From Proteles cristata cristata (taxonomy: Eukaryota > Chordata > Mammalia > Carnivora > Hyaenidae): 64,000 bases of DNA. The stretch is from the NCBI GenBank assembly GCA_017311185.1, contig JAESUZ010000759.1, forward strand, positions 34,484 to 98,483, in the 5' to 3' direction. Under the pieces are notes generated by a model, which worked only from the letters and a program-made list of their open reading frames with translations, did no database searches and was not told where the DNA came from. The translations under genes were made by a program, and so were the position numbers. Positions 34,840 through 45,659 of this stretch are shown piece by piece. How positions within the stretch are numbered: position 1 is the stretch's first letter; the number at the start of each line of letters is the position of its first letter.

Positions 34840-36740
34840 GTACTAAGCTGCACAGGAATAAGATTTTCTCCACAGCAACAGTCCACAGCTAGGAATGGAA
34901 GAGGGAGATGATCAGATTGATCTCTGCTTGGAGTTTTTCTGAGCAAAGGAAGACAAGAGGCACTGATATTGTCCAGAGAAAGTGCTTGAAATGTTGGACC
35001 CTAATGTAAAGATTGACTAAGAACTTGCAGGCAGAAATAGGGGAGGTTCACCAAGAAAATGTATAGCAGTCAAGCGGCTGGAATAAACCTGCAAAGGGCA
35101 AAAATCAGGGCCACTAAAAGTGCCACGGAAAGAGCAACAGACGAATAGGGATTCCAACATAAATGGGGAGAATTCAGTTGAAAATGTCAACAGTAGTTTC
35201 TGGTGATAACAAATGCAATCATGAAAAATATTCTCTTTCATTAAGAGAGAGATCTAGCAAGAAACAGAGCACATCTTCACCCTGCCACATCTGAAGAGGC
35301 TGAAGCTAACTAGTTAGTGCTCTGTAACCAAAAGAACTAAAAAACAACTGCCTTCTCTGTAGGGCTGACTAATCACAAACAGTCACTGGGAGGCCTAGTG
35401 AGCCAGTCAGCAGATTTTGTCCTAGCTCAGTGCAGCCCTAACTGTGCTCTACTGGTAAGTTTGTTCCCCACCTCCACTTCAGCCTCACCCATCTGTCAGT
35501 CAGCTTGGCCCAATCTGTCAGTCTGACTGAGAGAAGGAAACCCTTGAGGCCTTCACAGACCAATAATGGCCAGAAAGTGTTTGGCTCATGTAAACATCAT
35601 TTAAAATGTTTATACGGAATTCTAAAGAAAACCAGATAGAGTCTGAAGAAAAGCAGCATGTAACAGTGAATCCATCTTAGTGTATTACTCTGGTTACAAT
35701 ATTTGTTTATTTAAAATAAAAACTTCAAAGTATTTAAAATGCCATTGTGGAAGATAATCATGCCATGTATTTGTAGTTATAAAATTTGCTGTGCATTATC
35801 AGGGACTAACTCTTCCTTTATATAAAGAGAGAGACACACACACACATTTTTAAATACACAATTGCTCAAGTAAAGTGGTCTTTCTAATATAAATATGATT
35901 CTGGGGATTTTTTAAAGTCTATAGGGGAAAATGCATGATGGCATGCTTCATCAATTTGAATGAAGTCATTGTCTCTTACTCATATAAGGTTTATTAAAGA
36001 TATTTAATCAGTGAGAAAGAATGAAATATTTACAATTCTCATGTAGACAGTAATGATGTTAAATGTGTATGGCATAAATATATCAACCAAGTCAGTGGAA
36101 CATTCCAATTTATTTTCAATCAAAACTTTCTTCAGAAATTACATCTCATAAGATTATATTTAATTAATTACTCATCCATCTTAAGGGAACATGATTTTCC
36201 TATGGATAAAATTAAGAATGGAAATTAACCTCAACTGGATTGTGTAATATGTGTGCCAAGCACCATACCGAATAAGCCAGAAAAGGGCAAGTGGCAGTCA
36301 TGCTCCAACAGAGATCCAGAAACAGGATCAGGCTTTCTGATTCCTTTGCATTATCCCCAGAGGTAGCTTTTCTTTCTTGAACCTGAGTTTTTTCAGCAAG
36401 CTTTCAATGCACAGTCATGGGCCTTGGTCTGGGTGAGGTGGTAGGGAAGACAGACACTGGAGAAAATGAGCCTATTTGCATAGGAGCACACACACCTCCA
36501 CAGGTAAAGTGTCCACCCTTTCCTAGACCAAAGCTGATGCGCATTTTGTGCACCCTCTGTGGTCCCTTCTGAAGACAGAGTCAGGTTATCTGTGCTCACT
36601 GTTGCATTCTCAGCACCCCAACCTGCTCCTGACGGAATACATATGTTGATGTTTGGTGGATGAATAAGTTAAAATACAGAGTCCTACTTGGCAAAATGCT
36701 GATGAACAGCCAAAGGTTGCCGAACAACTCTCATCCTGCT
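34840..36740. other. Unique intergenic or intronic sequence, nothing recognised
   Basis: No long open frame with codon signal, no named repeat and no RNA gene was supported. A short GA/CA run occurs near 35826-35848. Confidence 0.45.
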
Positions 36741-36759
36741 AATTCTGTTTCTAAAAAAC

Positions 36760-36945
36760 AGAGAGGGAATGAAAGAGAGAAAGAGAGAAAAAGATAGAGA
36801 AAGAGAGAGGGAAAAAGGAAAAGAGGGAAAGGAAGGAAGGAAGGATGGAAGGAAGGAAGGGAGGGAGGGAGGGAGGGAGGGAGGGAGGGAGGGAGGGAAG
36901 AAGGAAGGAGGAAGGAAGGAACAAAGGAAGGAATGAAGGAAGGTG
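36760..36945. repeat. Purine-rich microsatellite with (GGGA)10 core
   Basis: GA and GAAA runs pass into GGAA repeats, then ten uninterrupted GGGA units (36859-36898), then GGAA again. The plus strand is almost pure purine for about 185 bp. Minus-strand proline/serine-rich open frames here are artefacts. Confidence 0.95.
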
Positions 36946-37374
36946 GGCAAACTCCAATCTATAGAAAAACAAAGTTGGATCTACATGTGTTTCTCTTATT
37001 GGTTTTACACTTTTAGGAATTCTGTTATGTTCTCTTAGTCTGAGGCAATACTAAGAAGCAAAGTTTCTTACATTCTTCAACATTCCTGTAGGATGTTTCC
37101 AGTTTCCATACAGTTTCTGTATGGTGCTAGAAAACCTTGGCAGTGCACAGGTTTATGGGAAAGACTGACATCTACATAAATCCATGGATTCAAGGCAAGG
37201 GAATTATCACTACTGGACTAGAAGCTTTGCAGAAGGCACCTGAGATAATTATGCAATGGATCCAAAAGACCTCAACTGATAAATGGAGAGGAGAGAACAA
37301 CCTAGACAGAAAACAGAGCCTGAGTAAAGGTACCAAGGTGGAAGGAACATCATGGTAAAGTGATATCAAACTGT

Positions 37375-37520
37375 TCTTCCTGATGCCTAGCATGTGACCC
37401 CAGGCAAGTTACCTTGACCTTTCTGGGCCCCAGTTTCCTCATCTACAAAATGGGAATAATAATAGCACCACAAGACAGAGCTATTGTAAAGATTCACTGA
37501 AATAATGGATAGCGAAGTGT
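37375..37520 (+). repeat. MIR element
   Basis: GACCCCAGGCAAGTTACC, CCCCAGTTTCCTCATCTAC and AAATGGGAATAATAATAGC are typical MIR core phrases. Confidence 0.8.
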
Positions 37521-37538
37521 GCTAAGAAACAAAGTAAA

Positions 37539-37747
37539 GGGGCGCCTGGGTGGCTTAGTCGGTTGAGCGTCCGACTTTCGCTTAGGTCATGATCTCGCGG
37601 TTCATGGGTTCGAGCCCCACGTTGGGCTCTGTGCTGACTGCAGCTCAGAGCCTGGAGCCTGTTTCAGTCTGTGACTCCCTCTCTCTCTGACCCTCTCCTG
37701 CTCACGCTGTCTCTCTCTCTCTCCTAGGAAAAAACATTAAAAAAAAA
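37539..37747 (+). mobile_element. Carnivore SINE, CTTAG subfamily, perfect 15-bp target repeats
   Basis: AAGAAACAAAGTAAA is at 37524-37538 and 37748-37762. Head GGGGCGCCTGGGTGGCTTAG; tail CTCTCTCCTAGGAAAAAACA. Confidence 0.96.
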
Positions 37748-37754
37748 AAGAAAC

Positions 37755-37990
37755 AAAGTAAAATGGTGGTTACCAGGGGCTGAGGTGAGGAGCAGGAGAA
37801 ATGGGGAGATACTGTTTAACAGGTACAGAGTTTCATTTGGGGATGATAAGGAGGCTGTGGAGATGGAGAGTGGCAATAGCTATCCAGCAATGTGAAATGC
37901 ACTTAATGCCACTCAGTTGCATGCTTAAAAAATGGTTAAAATGGTAAATTTTATGTTATGTGTATTCTACTACCACAATTTAAAAATGCA
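37755..37990 (+). mobile_element. L1M 3'-end remnant
   Basis: GGTGGTTACCAGGGGCTGAG through AAAATGGTTAAAATGGTAAA and TTTTATGTTATGTGTATTC is the 3' UTR of an old mammalian L1 (L1MB/L1MC style). Confidence 0.75.
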
Positions 37991-38190
37991 AAACAAAACC
38001 AAAAATAAAGTGCCAGGCCTGCTCAGCAAGCAGCACAGTGTGACTGAAACCGAGAACACTTAGGAAAGTAGATTCGGGCCAGAATCAGAGTTCTGAGTAT
38101 CAGGCTGAGGAGAAGTATAAATTTGATCTATCCTAGTGTCCTGAGGGAACACTTGAAAGTGCTATGCCTTGAATTGATATTGTTTTGTAA

Positions 38191-38398
38191 ATTTGTTTAA
38201 TGTTTTATTTATTTCTGAGAGAGAGTGTGTGTGTGAGCAAGGGAGAGTCAGAGAGAGAGGGAGACACAGAATCTGAAGCAGGCTCCAGGCTCTGAGCTGC
38301 TAGCACAGAATTCGACGCGGGGCTCGAACCCACAAACCGCGAGATCATGACCTAAGCGAAAGTCGGACGCTTAACCGACTAAGCCACCCAGGCGCCCC
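38191..38398 (-). mobile_element. Full-length carnivore SINE at the left edge of the olfactory-receptor cassette
   Basis: It ends AAGCCACCCAGGCGCCCC at 38398. Its tail side abuts CTTGAATTGATATTG (38168), a sequence that recurs at 40388 instead of next to the head of this same element. It belongs to the CTTAG subfamily. Confidence 0.93.
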
Positions 38399-38902
38399 AA
38401 CATTTTTCTATGAATACATACATATGAATATATATGTCTATGTATATGTTTGTGAAGTATATACATCTGTATCTAAGTATACGCACACATGCACACACAG
38501 AATTTTGCTTTACAGTCATCACCCTGACCCCTACATGGATAAAATAATGTACCCATTGTGACAACTCAACTATTTTTGCTGCCTCTAACCACTCTTCCTA
38601 AGCCAGGCCTTACTTTTAGTTCCATCTTCTATGTCCAGTCCTTCTTTCCTTCTTGAGAAGGAAGAGGAGCTCCTGATTGAGTGAAGTCACAAGCAAGGCC
38701 TCAACTCACCTGTCCTGCATTCTCTGATGACCAGGGAGCCCCACACTTTCTTGCTCTCACTACCCCAGGTTGGAGTTCCTTCCCAAGTGTCACAGAGTAT
38801 TATTTCAGCCAAGGATGAAGGTTGCCGCACATGGTTTCCCAAATTGCCTCTGCTCTTGTTGACAGATGTATTTCCAATGCATATTTACAGAAACCAGAAG
38901 CC

Positions 38903-39860
38903 ATGGCAAAAGGCAACCTCACTGTTGTCTCAGAGTTCCTCCTCCTGGGACTGTCAGATGTGCCTGAGCATCAGCCCCTGCTATTCAGTCTCTTCCTATC
39001 CATGTACCTGGTCGCTGTGGTGGGGAACCTGCTCATCATCCTGGCCATTGGCTCCACCTCCAATCTCCACACCCCCATGTACTTCTTTGTAGCCAACCTG
39101 TCCTGGGTTGACATCTGCTTCACCTCTGTCACTATACCAAAGATACTGATCAACATCCAAACCCAGAGCCAGTCCATCTCCTACGTTGGCTGCCTTACTC
39201 AGATGTATTTCCTAATCTTGTTTCTAGAACTGGACAATGTCCTCTTGGCCGTGATGGCATATGACCGATTTGTAGCCATATGTCACCCTCTTCACTATAC
39301 CATCACCATGAGCCCCAAATTCTGTATCACATTGTTGTCTCTGGCTCTGATTATCACAAACATCTATCCTTTGATCCACACCCTCTTGATGGATACACTT
39401 TCATTCTGTGCAAGTGTCAGAATCCACCACATTTTCTGTGAACTCTACGCATTGCTAAAGCTTTCCTGTTCAAATATCCATGTCAATGAGTTGGTTGTTT
39501 ACATACTTGGGAGCTTTCTTTTTGTCGCTCCTTTCCTCTTTATTTCTATCTCCTATATGCACATTTTCTCAGCCATCCTAAGACTTCATTCTTCCCAGAG
39601 CTTTTCCCAAGCTTCCCAAGCTTAAAGCCTTTTCCACGTGTAGTTCCCACCTTGTTGTTGTGGTATCATTGTTCTATGGAACTTTATTTGGGGTGTATCT
39701 GCGTCCTTCTTCTTCTTACACATCTGAGGATTCAGTGGCCACTGTGCTGTATGCAGTGGTGGCTCCCATGCTCAACCCCTTCATTTATAGTCTTAGGAAT
39801 AAGGACATGAAAGGGGCCCTGAGGAGCCTCCTGAGCTGGAAAAAGATCTGGTCTTGGTAA
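38903..39860 (+). pseudogene. Olfactory receptor pseudogene (class II, family 1/7-like), single frameshift
   Basis: This is a seven-transmembrane odorant receptor coding region of about 318 codons, the usual length. ATG at 38903 gives MAKGNLTVVSEFLLLGLSD with an N-terminal N-x-T glycosylation site. TM1 has GNLL, TM2 has LHTPMYFF, the end of TM3 is MAYDRFVAICHPL, TM6 begins [10 protein letters not shown] and TM7 ends [12 protein letters not shown]. All family hallmarks are present. The frame shifts by +1 at about 39595-39625, in intracellular loop 3 just before TM6. A stop (TAA, 39623) closes the first frame, and the second frame carries TM6-TM7 to TAA at 39858. An acceptor-like TATTTACAG at 38890 suits the usual 5' UTR intron of these genes, and AATAAA near 40162 could be its polyA signal. 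The single lesion suggests recent loss, or a sequencing error. Confidence 0.93.
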
Positions 39861-40189
39861 CAGCACCTCCTGCTCCTGAATGTTGATGTCATCTTGTGCT
39901 TGCCTCATTATTGATGTGGGAGGGGACTGTCCATATAAGATCTAACAGGTGTGCAGCTCTGCCCAAATTTCTGCTGCAGTCATATTCACTCGCTCCTTCA
40001 GCCCGTCCTCCTGAATGACTCTCGTGTCAGGCCCCAGGTGGACAGCTTGTTTGTGTGAGGATTTAACTTTCAATTCATTCTATATGTCCTTCATGGCCCC
40101 TTCTCAAACCGTGTCTGCTTCACGAATTTTTACCATGAGCCCCCGTTAGTGGAGTAAATCATAATAAACAATGGAGCATCTTGTTTTGT

Positions 40190-40830
40190 GCTGGGCACAA
40201 GTACATGTATTTACTCACTTAATCACCAATTGGGTGTTGGAGATACTGTTATCCACATTTTCTAGGTGAAGGATGTCATCAGAGAAGCAATGGAATTCTC
40301 ACCTTCTGCTTGTGTAGGAATAGTTTAGAGATCATGACCTGAGCCGAAGTCGGACACTTAACCGACTGAGCCACCCAGGCGCCCCGACTTGAATTGATAT
40401 TTTGTAAAGATACAACTGACATTGGTATTTTATAAAGATCACCCTGGGAATGGGTGCAGTTGAGGTTCAAAGAAGGGATGCCAGTTAGATTTCTGCTATT
40501 TAAAGTGTTGGTCTTGACTGAAAGCAAATTCTCAAGCTGCTCCAGAACCGCTGAATCAGAATCCTCGTGCTACAAGACCTCTGGTAGCGCCTACACACAC
40601 TAACCTTTGAGAAGCATGGACTTAGAAGACCCGAAGAGTTCAGGTAGACGTTGAAGACTTGCAGTGGGACAGTGGCAGCAGAGATGGAACCACAGTCACT
40701 AAGATTTATGGAATTTAGTACATACATGCTGGGTTCTGTATATTTCAAAAACCACCATTTAATCCTCACAACAGCCCCGTGTGACAGGTGCTATTACACC
40801 CATTTCTCACATGCAATACTAACAAGTCAT
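40190..40830. repeat. Scattered ancient repeats (MIR-like, MER5-like)
   Basis: GTATTTACTCACTTAATC followed by CTAGGTGAAGGATG (40205-40275) and CATTTAATCCTCACAACAGC (40757) are MIR-like. About 40505-40620 (GCTGAATCAGAATCCTCG, CTTTGAGAAGCATGGAC) resembles MER5. All are heavily diverged. Confidence 0.45.
40328..40385 (-). mobile_element. 58-bp SINE head fragment at the right edge of the olfactory-receptor cassette
   Basis: It runs from GAGATCATGACCTGAGCC to GCCACCCAGGCGCCCC and is followed by GACTTGAATTGATATTTTG. It differs from the matching 58 bp of the SINE at 38341-38398 at 5 positions, and it is of the CTCAG rather than CTTAG type. It has no tail. Confidence 0.92.
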
Positions 40831-40834
40831 AAAA

Positions 40835-41595
40835 AGCAGGGAAACCCTGCCACTTGCAACAACATAGACGAAATTTTATTCCATCTTAATTATTCCATCT
40901 TTAATTCATTATACTAAATGAATTAAGACATTATGCTAAATTAATTAAGACAGAGATGGGTGCCTGAGTGGCTCAGTTGGTTAAGTGTCTGACTTTGACT
41001 CAGGTCATGATCTCACAGTTCATGAGTTTGAGTCCCACTATGGGCTTTGTGCTGACAGCTCAGAACCTGGATCCTGCCTCGCATTCTGTGTCTTGGTCTC
41101 TTTCTGCATCCCTTCCCTGCTTGCACTCTGTCTCTTTTTCTCTCTCAAAAATAAATATTTTTAAATGATTTTTTAAAAGGACAGAGAAAGACAAATACTG
41201 TATGAGCTTACTTATATGTGGAATCTTAAAAATATATACCACATAGAAACAGAGAAGAGATTGGTAGTTGCTATAGGTGGAGGGAGGGGGTTGGAGAACA
41301 TTGGGGGAGATGGTCAAAAGGTATAAACTTCGAGTTATAAAATAAATAATCTCTGGAAGTGTTACAGCATGATGGCTATAGTTAACAGTACTGTATTGTA
41401 TATTTAAAAGGTGCCATGTGATTAGATAGTAAAAGTTGTCAGCACAAAGAAAAAATTTGTGACTATGTAATGTGATGGATGCTAACTTATTGTGGTAATC
41501 ATTCTGCAATATATACATAAATCATTATGCTGTATACCTTAAACTTAAACACAGTTATGTGTCAATTATATCTCAATAAAACTTTTTTAACCTAA
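40835..41595 (+). mobile_element. L1MA-type ORF2 end and 3' UTR, split by a SINE
   Basis: CCTGCCACTTGCAACAACAT, ATTATGCTAAATTAATTAAG, then after the SINE GAAAGACAAATACTGTATGA, TATGTGGAATCTTAAAAA, GTTAACAGTACTGTATTGTA and TATATCTCAATAAAACTT follow old L1 order. Confidence 0.85.
40958..41163 (+). mobile_element. Carnivore SINE inside the L1MA remnant
   Basis: Head GGGTGCCTGAGTGGCTCAG; tail CTCTCAAAAATAAATATTTT. AAGACAGAGA before and AGGACAGAGA after mark the target site in the L1. Confidence 0.93.
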
Positions 41596-41611
41596 TGACC
41601 AAGTTCTTGCC

Positions 41612-41850
41612 ATTGTTTTTTTTATTGAAATATAATTAACATACAGTGTTATATTAGCAGCAGGTGTACAATATAATGATTCAATAACTGTATACATTTC
41701 TCAGTGCTCATCAAGATAAGTGTACTCTTGATTCCCTTTATCTATTTCACATCCCCCTATTTCCCTCTGGCAACCACCAGTTTGTTCCCTGTATCTAAGA
41801 GTATGGGTTTTTTTCTTTGTTTTGTTTCTTAAATTCCATATGAGTCAATA
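41612..41850 (-). mobile_element. Older carnivore L1 3' end
   Basis: TTTATTGAAATATAATTAAC, GTGTACAATATAATGATTC, AGTGCTCATCAAGATAAG and CTCTGGCAACCACCAG are the reverse complement of the same L1 3' UTR group seen at 10536. Confidence 0.8.
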
Positions 41851-41879
41851 AAACTGGAAAAATATTTTTCAATTAGAGT

Positions 41880-43050
41880 TTAAATAACTTGTCTGAAGTT
41901 ACATAGCTAGTACCTGACAGAACTGGGATTTGAATCAGTCTAAACATTGGCTTCATCATCTCCACTGTACTTCTTTTCGAACCTCAGGGAAAATGAGTTG
42001 GCCCTGTTTCATTCCACCACCCACTTTCTTTCTCTGTTATTAAACTCTGAGATGATTACTCTGACCGATCTCTAAACTATTTTGGAAGTCCAACTGATAT
42101 GGGTTACAGAATATGAATAAATGGGAAACCTTAGAGCTTTCTAGCTATCCACTCAGGTGCAATCTTCTACATCCTATCTCTCACCTTTGCCTGGGTTATA
42201 CATGAAGCCCCTAAGTAATCTTCTTCCTAGTCTGTGGTCAAACTGAATGTCTTTTCCACAAGCTTGTCCCATCCAGAATTCCAAGACTATGCAAGAATTT
42301 GGCTGATCAGCAACAGGAAGGCACTCAATGTTTGTTCCTGTCTTTTCCTTATTTATCAAGAAAACTCAACATTTATCCCTCTTGGTTGCAACAATAGTTC
42401 TCCAGAATTAAATTTCTACCATGTTGTACAATAATCATCTAAAAAGAGTAAAAAGTCAAATTCTTCATCTTTACCCAGTTATATCTCAAAACTCCTCAAG
42501 CATGAACGTCAAACCTCTATTACTATAAAGAAAAGTTGCCAAGTTATTATGGTTCATACCTCTTTCTTCCTGGTCTGCTCTCATTTGGGCCCATCTTATC
42601 AGCACCCATGGCCTGACTTTGGAGCCCACCTCTGCACTATGGCTCACATTTCCCTGCTCCTGCCTGTCCTCCATGCCAGACCTCTCAGGCTCAGGCCCTT
42701 CATTTCAGGCCCTGCAACCACTCTGTTCTCATCAGTCTCCATTCTTACCCTGCTTTAGTCCATCCTCATGTAGTGGCCAATACAATCCAATATACCAACC
42801 TAATCTTGCCTCTCCGCCTGAAGTCCTCCCCTGGATCTCCCACTATCCCAGACTTACAAAGTGGCCCTGATCTCTGCAACAAGTAACTTATTCGATTCTC
42901 ACATCAGATCTATGAGGTAGGCTCTGATGTTGTCATCTCAGTTTTTCAGGAAACTGAGGCACAGTAGGATGGTCCAAGATCATCCAGCTACTAGGTGGCC
43001 CATCTGAGATTTGAATACAGGGAGTCTGTTGTTGGGAGTTAAAATCTACA
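41880..43050. other. MIR remnants and unrecognised sequence
   Basis: About 41880-41990 (AGTTACATAGCTAGTACCTG) and about 42890-43020 (GAAACTGAGGCACAGTAGG, CATCCAGCTACTAGGTGG) are MIR-like. Between them, about 42540-42880 is C+T-rich with L2-like wording that I could not place with confidence. Confidence 0.5.
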
Positions 43051-43056
43051 CTCAGA

Positions 43057-43290
43057 GGCACCTGGGTAGCTCAGTTGGTTAAGTGTTCATCTCCTGATTT
43101 CCACTTGTGTCATGATCTCACAGTTCATGAGTTTGAACCCCACATCAGGCTCTGAGCTGACAGTGCAGACCTGGTTGGGATTTTCTCTCTCCTCTCTCTG
43201 CCCCTTTCCCACACACTCTTTGTCTCTGTCTCTGTCTCTCTTTCAAATAAATTTAAAACAATAAAAATATTAAAACAGAAAAATAAAAAA
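43057..43290 (+). mobile_element. Carnivore SINE, older copy
   Basis: Head GGCACCTGGGTAGCTCAG; CT-rich body; tail TCTTTCAAATAAATTTAAAA followed by a long A-rich stretch. Confidence 0.9.
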
Positions 43291-43400
43291 AATAAAAACT
43301 ACACTAGACTGCCTTCCATCCTTCAGTCACTGTTTCAAAGAAGCCTTCACAGATTTCTCCCTAAGATTTTCCTTTGAAGACCCCTTTACAAACTGTGCTG

Positions 43401-43600
43401 GGGTGCCTGCATGGCATCCAACTTCAGCTCAGGTCATGATCTCATGGTTCATGGGTTTGAACCTTGCATCGGGCTCTGTCCTGACAGCTTGGAGCTTGGA
43501 GCCTGCTTCGGATTCTGTGTCTCCTTCTCTCTCTGCCTTTCCCTTGTTCATGCTGTCTCTGTCTCTCTCAAAAATAAACACAAATAAAGAAATAAATTAA
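43401..43600 (+). mobile_element. Carnivore SINE with a deletion across the A-box
   Basis: GGGGTGCCTGCATGGCATCC is followed directly by AACTTCAGCTCAGG, so about 15 bp including the GGCTCAGTCGG part is missing. AACTGTGC flanks both sides (about 43390 and 43603). Confidence 0.9.
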
Positions 43601-43609
43601 TTAACTGTG

Positions 43610-44605
43610 CCCTGTGTGCATTAGAATGTAAGACTCCTCAGGGCAGATTTTCTGTTCTCCATATGTACAAATTACTGGATATTGGTTTAATCCAATTAAA
43701 TGTGTATAAACACAAAAGATAATATAGAGAATTCATGTTACCTCTTGTGAGAAAGCTAGTGCCAACTGATTCACCATCACAGCTCTCCTTTCTCTTTGCA
43801 AAGTGCACAGTGACAGAATATGGTCATATACATCCACATGATAGAAGAAGGGAAATGGGAATTCCGAATGCCAAAAATCAAAGGGAAGTGGTCCTTAAGA
43901 GTCCTAGGGTTTTAGAGCAGAAACGTTTCCAGAGAAATCCAGCCTATTAAATGTCCAAAGCAAATTTTTGTATTAGGTTTACCAACCCTATCATGTTTTA
44001 AGCTGTTTCAAAGGGTTAGAAGATGGGTAATGGCCTATGAAAGATTTAAACAAGATAAATGGATTCCAAGTCTCTCATATCTAATGGCTAAAGTACTGTT
44101 TTATGCTCTCTTTAATTGTCCAGGGCTATCTCCACTCATGACAAGCAAAGGAAAGTTCAACATTAGTTTGATTTCCACTAAAAGAACAAGTCTTCTCTGA
44201 AGGACTTCACTTCCTAGAAATGTAGAATTGATCCGAAGTCTCTGCTGTTCTGATGTACACATTACCTTTGCTAGCCACAATAGCTAGACTACAAAATCTT
44301 GAAAATGAGTCCCATAGCTACCCAGGTGACAAACAATACTTGTAGGACTTTCAGTACAATTCAGTCAGCCTGTAGAACTTCATGGTTTACATTATTCCCA
44401 AAGCATGTCCTAGTACCAAACGCAGAAATCAATCCTTATAGAAGCCTTCACCCTAGAGATGCAGAAAGACGTGTTAACAATGGAATATTCATGGGGACAG
44501 TGCTGGTTTTCTTCTGGATGTCCTGTCTGGTGCTATTGTTCCCGAATTCCTTCCATCTCTATTACCAGGGCTATCCTTTCCTTAGCCATGAGAGTGACTG
44601 TGGGG
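43610..44605. other. Unique sequence, nothing recognised
   Basis: A 108-codon open frame at 44299-44625 has no recognisable motif, no splice context and runs into an L1 remnant. I treat it as chance. Confidence 0.4.
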
Positions 44606-44609
44606 TTTG

Positions 44610-44905
44610 GAGTATAATTTATTAAGGTATAATGTAACACTGTATATATTTAAAGTGCACAACATGATGATTTGATATACATATACACTGTGAAATGATT
44701 ACCACAATCAAGTTAATTAACACATTTATCAACTCACGTAAGTATCTTTTTGTGTGTGGTAAGAACACTTAAGATCTACTCCCAGCAAATTACAAGTATA
44801 AAATGCAGTACTCTTAATTATTGTACATTATATCTCCAAACTTAGTGATCTTATAAATGAAAGTTTGTACTTTTAAAACTCTTGTTCATAATCCCTACAT
44901 TTCTA
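44610..44905 (-). mobile_element. L1M 3'-end remnant
   Basis: AATTTATTAAGGTATAATG, GTGAAATGATTACCACAATC and AGATCTACTCCCAGCAAATT are the reverse complement of an old mammalian L1 3' UTR. Confidence 0.75.
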
Positions 44906-45134
44906 GATATACCACTCTACACCAACCTTGATTTTCTATTAATCCATTAAATGTATAATATTCTCCTAATTGACATTTTAAAAAAATTTAGCAAGAACTA
45001 ACAGGGAAGCACCAATAGACTTTTATCCTATCTCTTTTAGATCTTTCTTTGATTTCCCCTAGACTTAGTCTGAATTCTTTTAGGACTAGGATATATGAAA
45101 ACACTTTAACTTGAAAAGCTAAAGTACTGTGCTT

Positions 45135-45285
45135 ATTTGCATTCATGGAGAGTACCTACTCTGTGCCAGGCTTGGCAATGCTGAGCATGGGAGTCCAGGG
45201 ACAAGGATGATACAGCTTCTGGCCTCGTGAAGTTGACAGTCGATAAAGGAAGAGGCATTTAAACCAATAGTTATAACCCCTCAAT
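45135..45285 (-). mobile_element. L2-like 3' remnant
   Basis: GAGAGTACCTACTCTGTGCC, AGGCTTGGCAATGCTGAG and GGCCTCGTGAAGTTGACAG fit the complement of an L2/MIR-family terminal block. Confidence 0.5.
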
Positions 45286-45322
45286 TAAAAAGGATTTCAT
45301 CAAGTTAAGACAGTCTGAATTC

Positions 45323-45349
45323 CAAAACAAAACAAAACAAAACAAAACA
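45323..45349. repeat. (AAAAC)n microsatellite
   Basis: Five uninterrupted CAAAA units are visible. Confidence 0.95.
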
Positions 45350-45659
45350 CAGAACTGAACAAAACTGCAAACTTTTGAATTTAATTACCAGGAGTATGTT
45401 TCTATCTTTTCTCTTTGAAATTACAAGGAGACTGGGATGGAGCTTGCTCAGAATCTGTCTTCAGGCCCCTTGTTATAATAGTTCCTAGAAGATGAAAACA
45501 ACCTACTTACAATGTTATTTTCATATTTAAGCAGTAAAGCTCGCTTGGGATAGGGCCCAGACTCAGCCACATATATTAAATTTAGCTTTACAGTAGTAGG
45601 ATGATAGAAGATTTTTCAAAAAAGTTAAACACAGTAATAACATTAAGTGAAATTTATTA

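Noticed and set aside
36684..36972. Proline/serine-rich minus-strand ORFs
   Set aside because: Translation of the GGAA/GGGA microsatellite.
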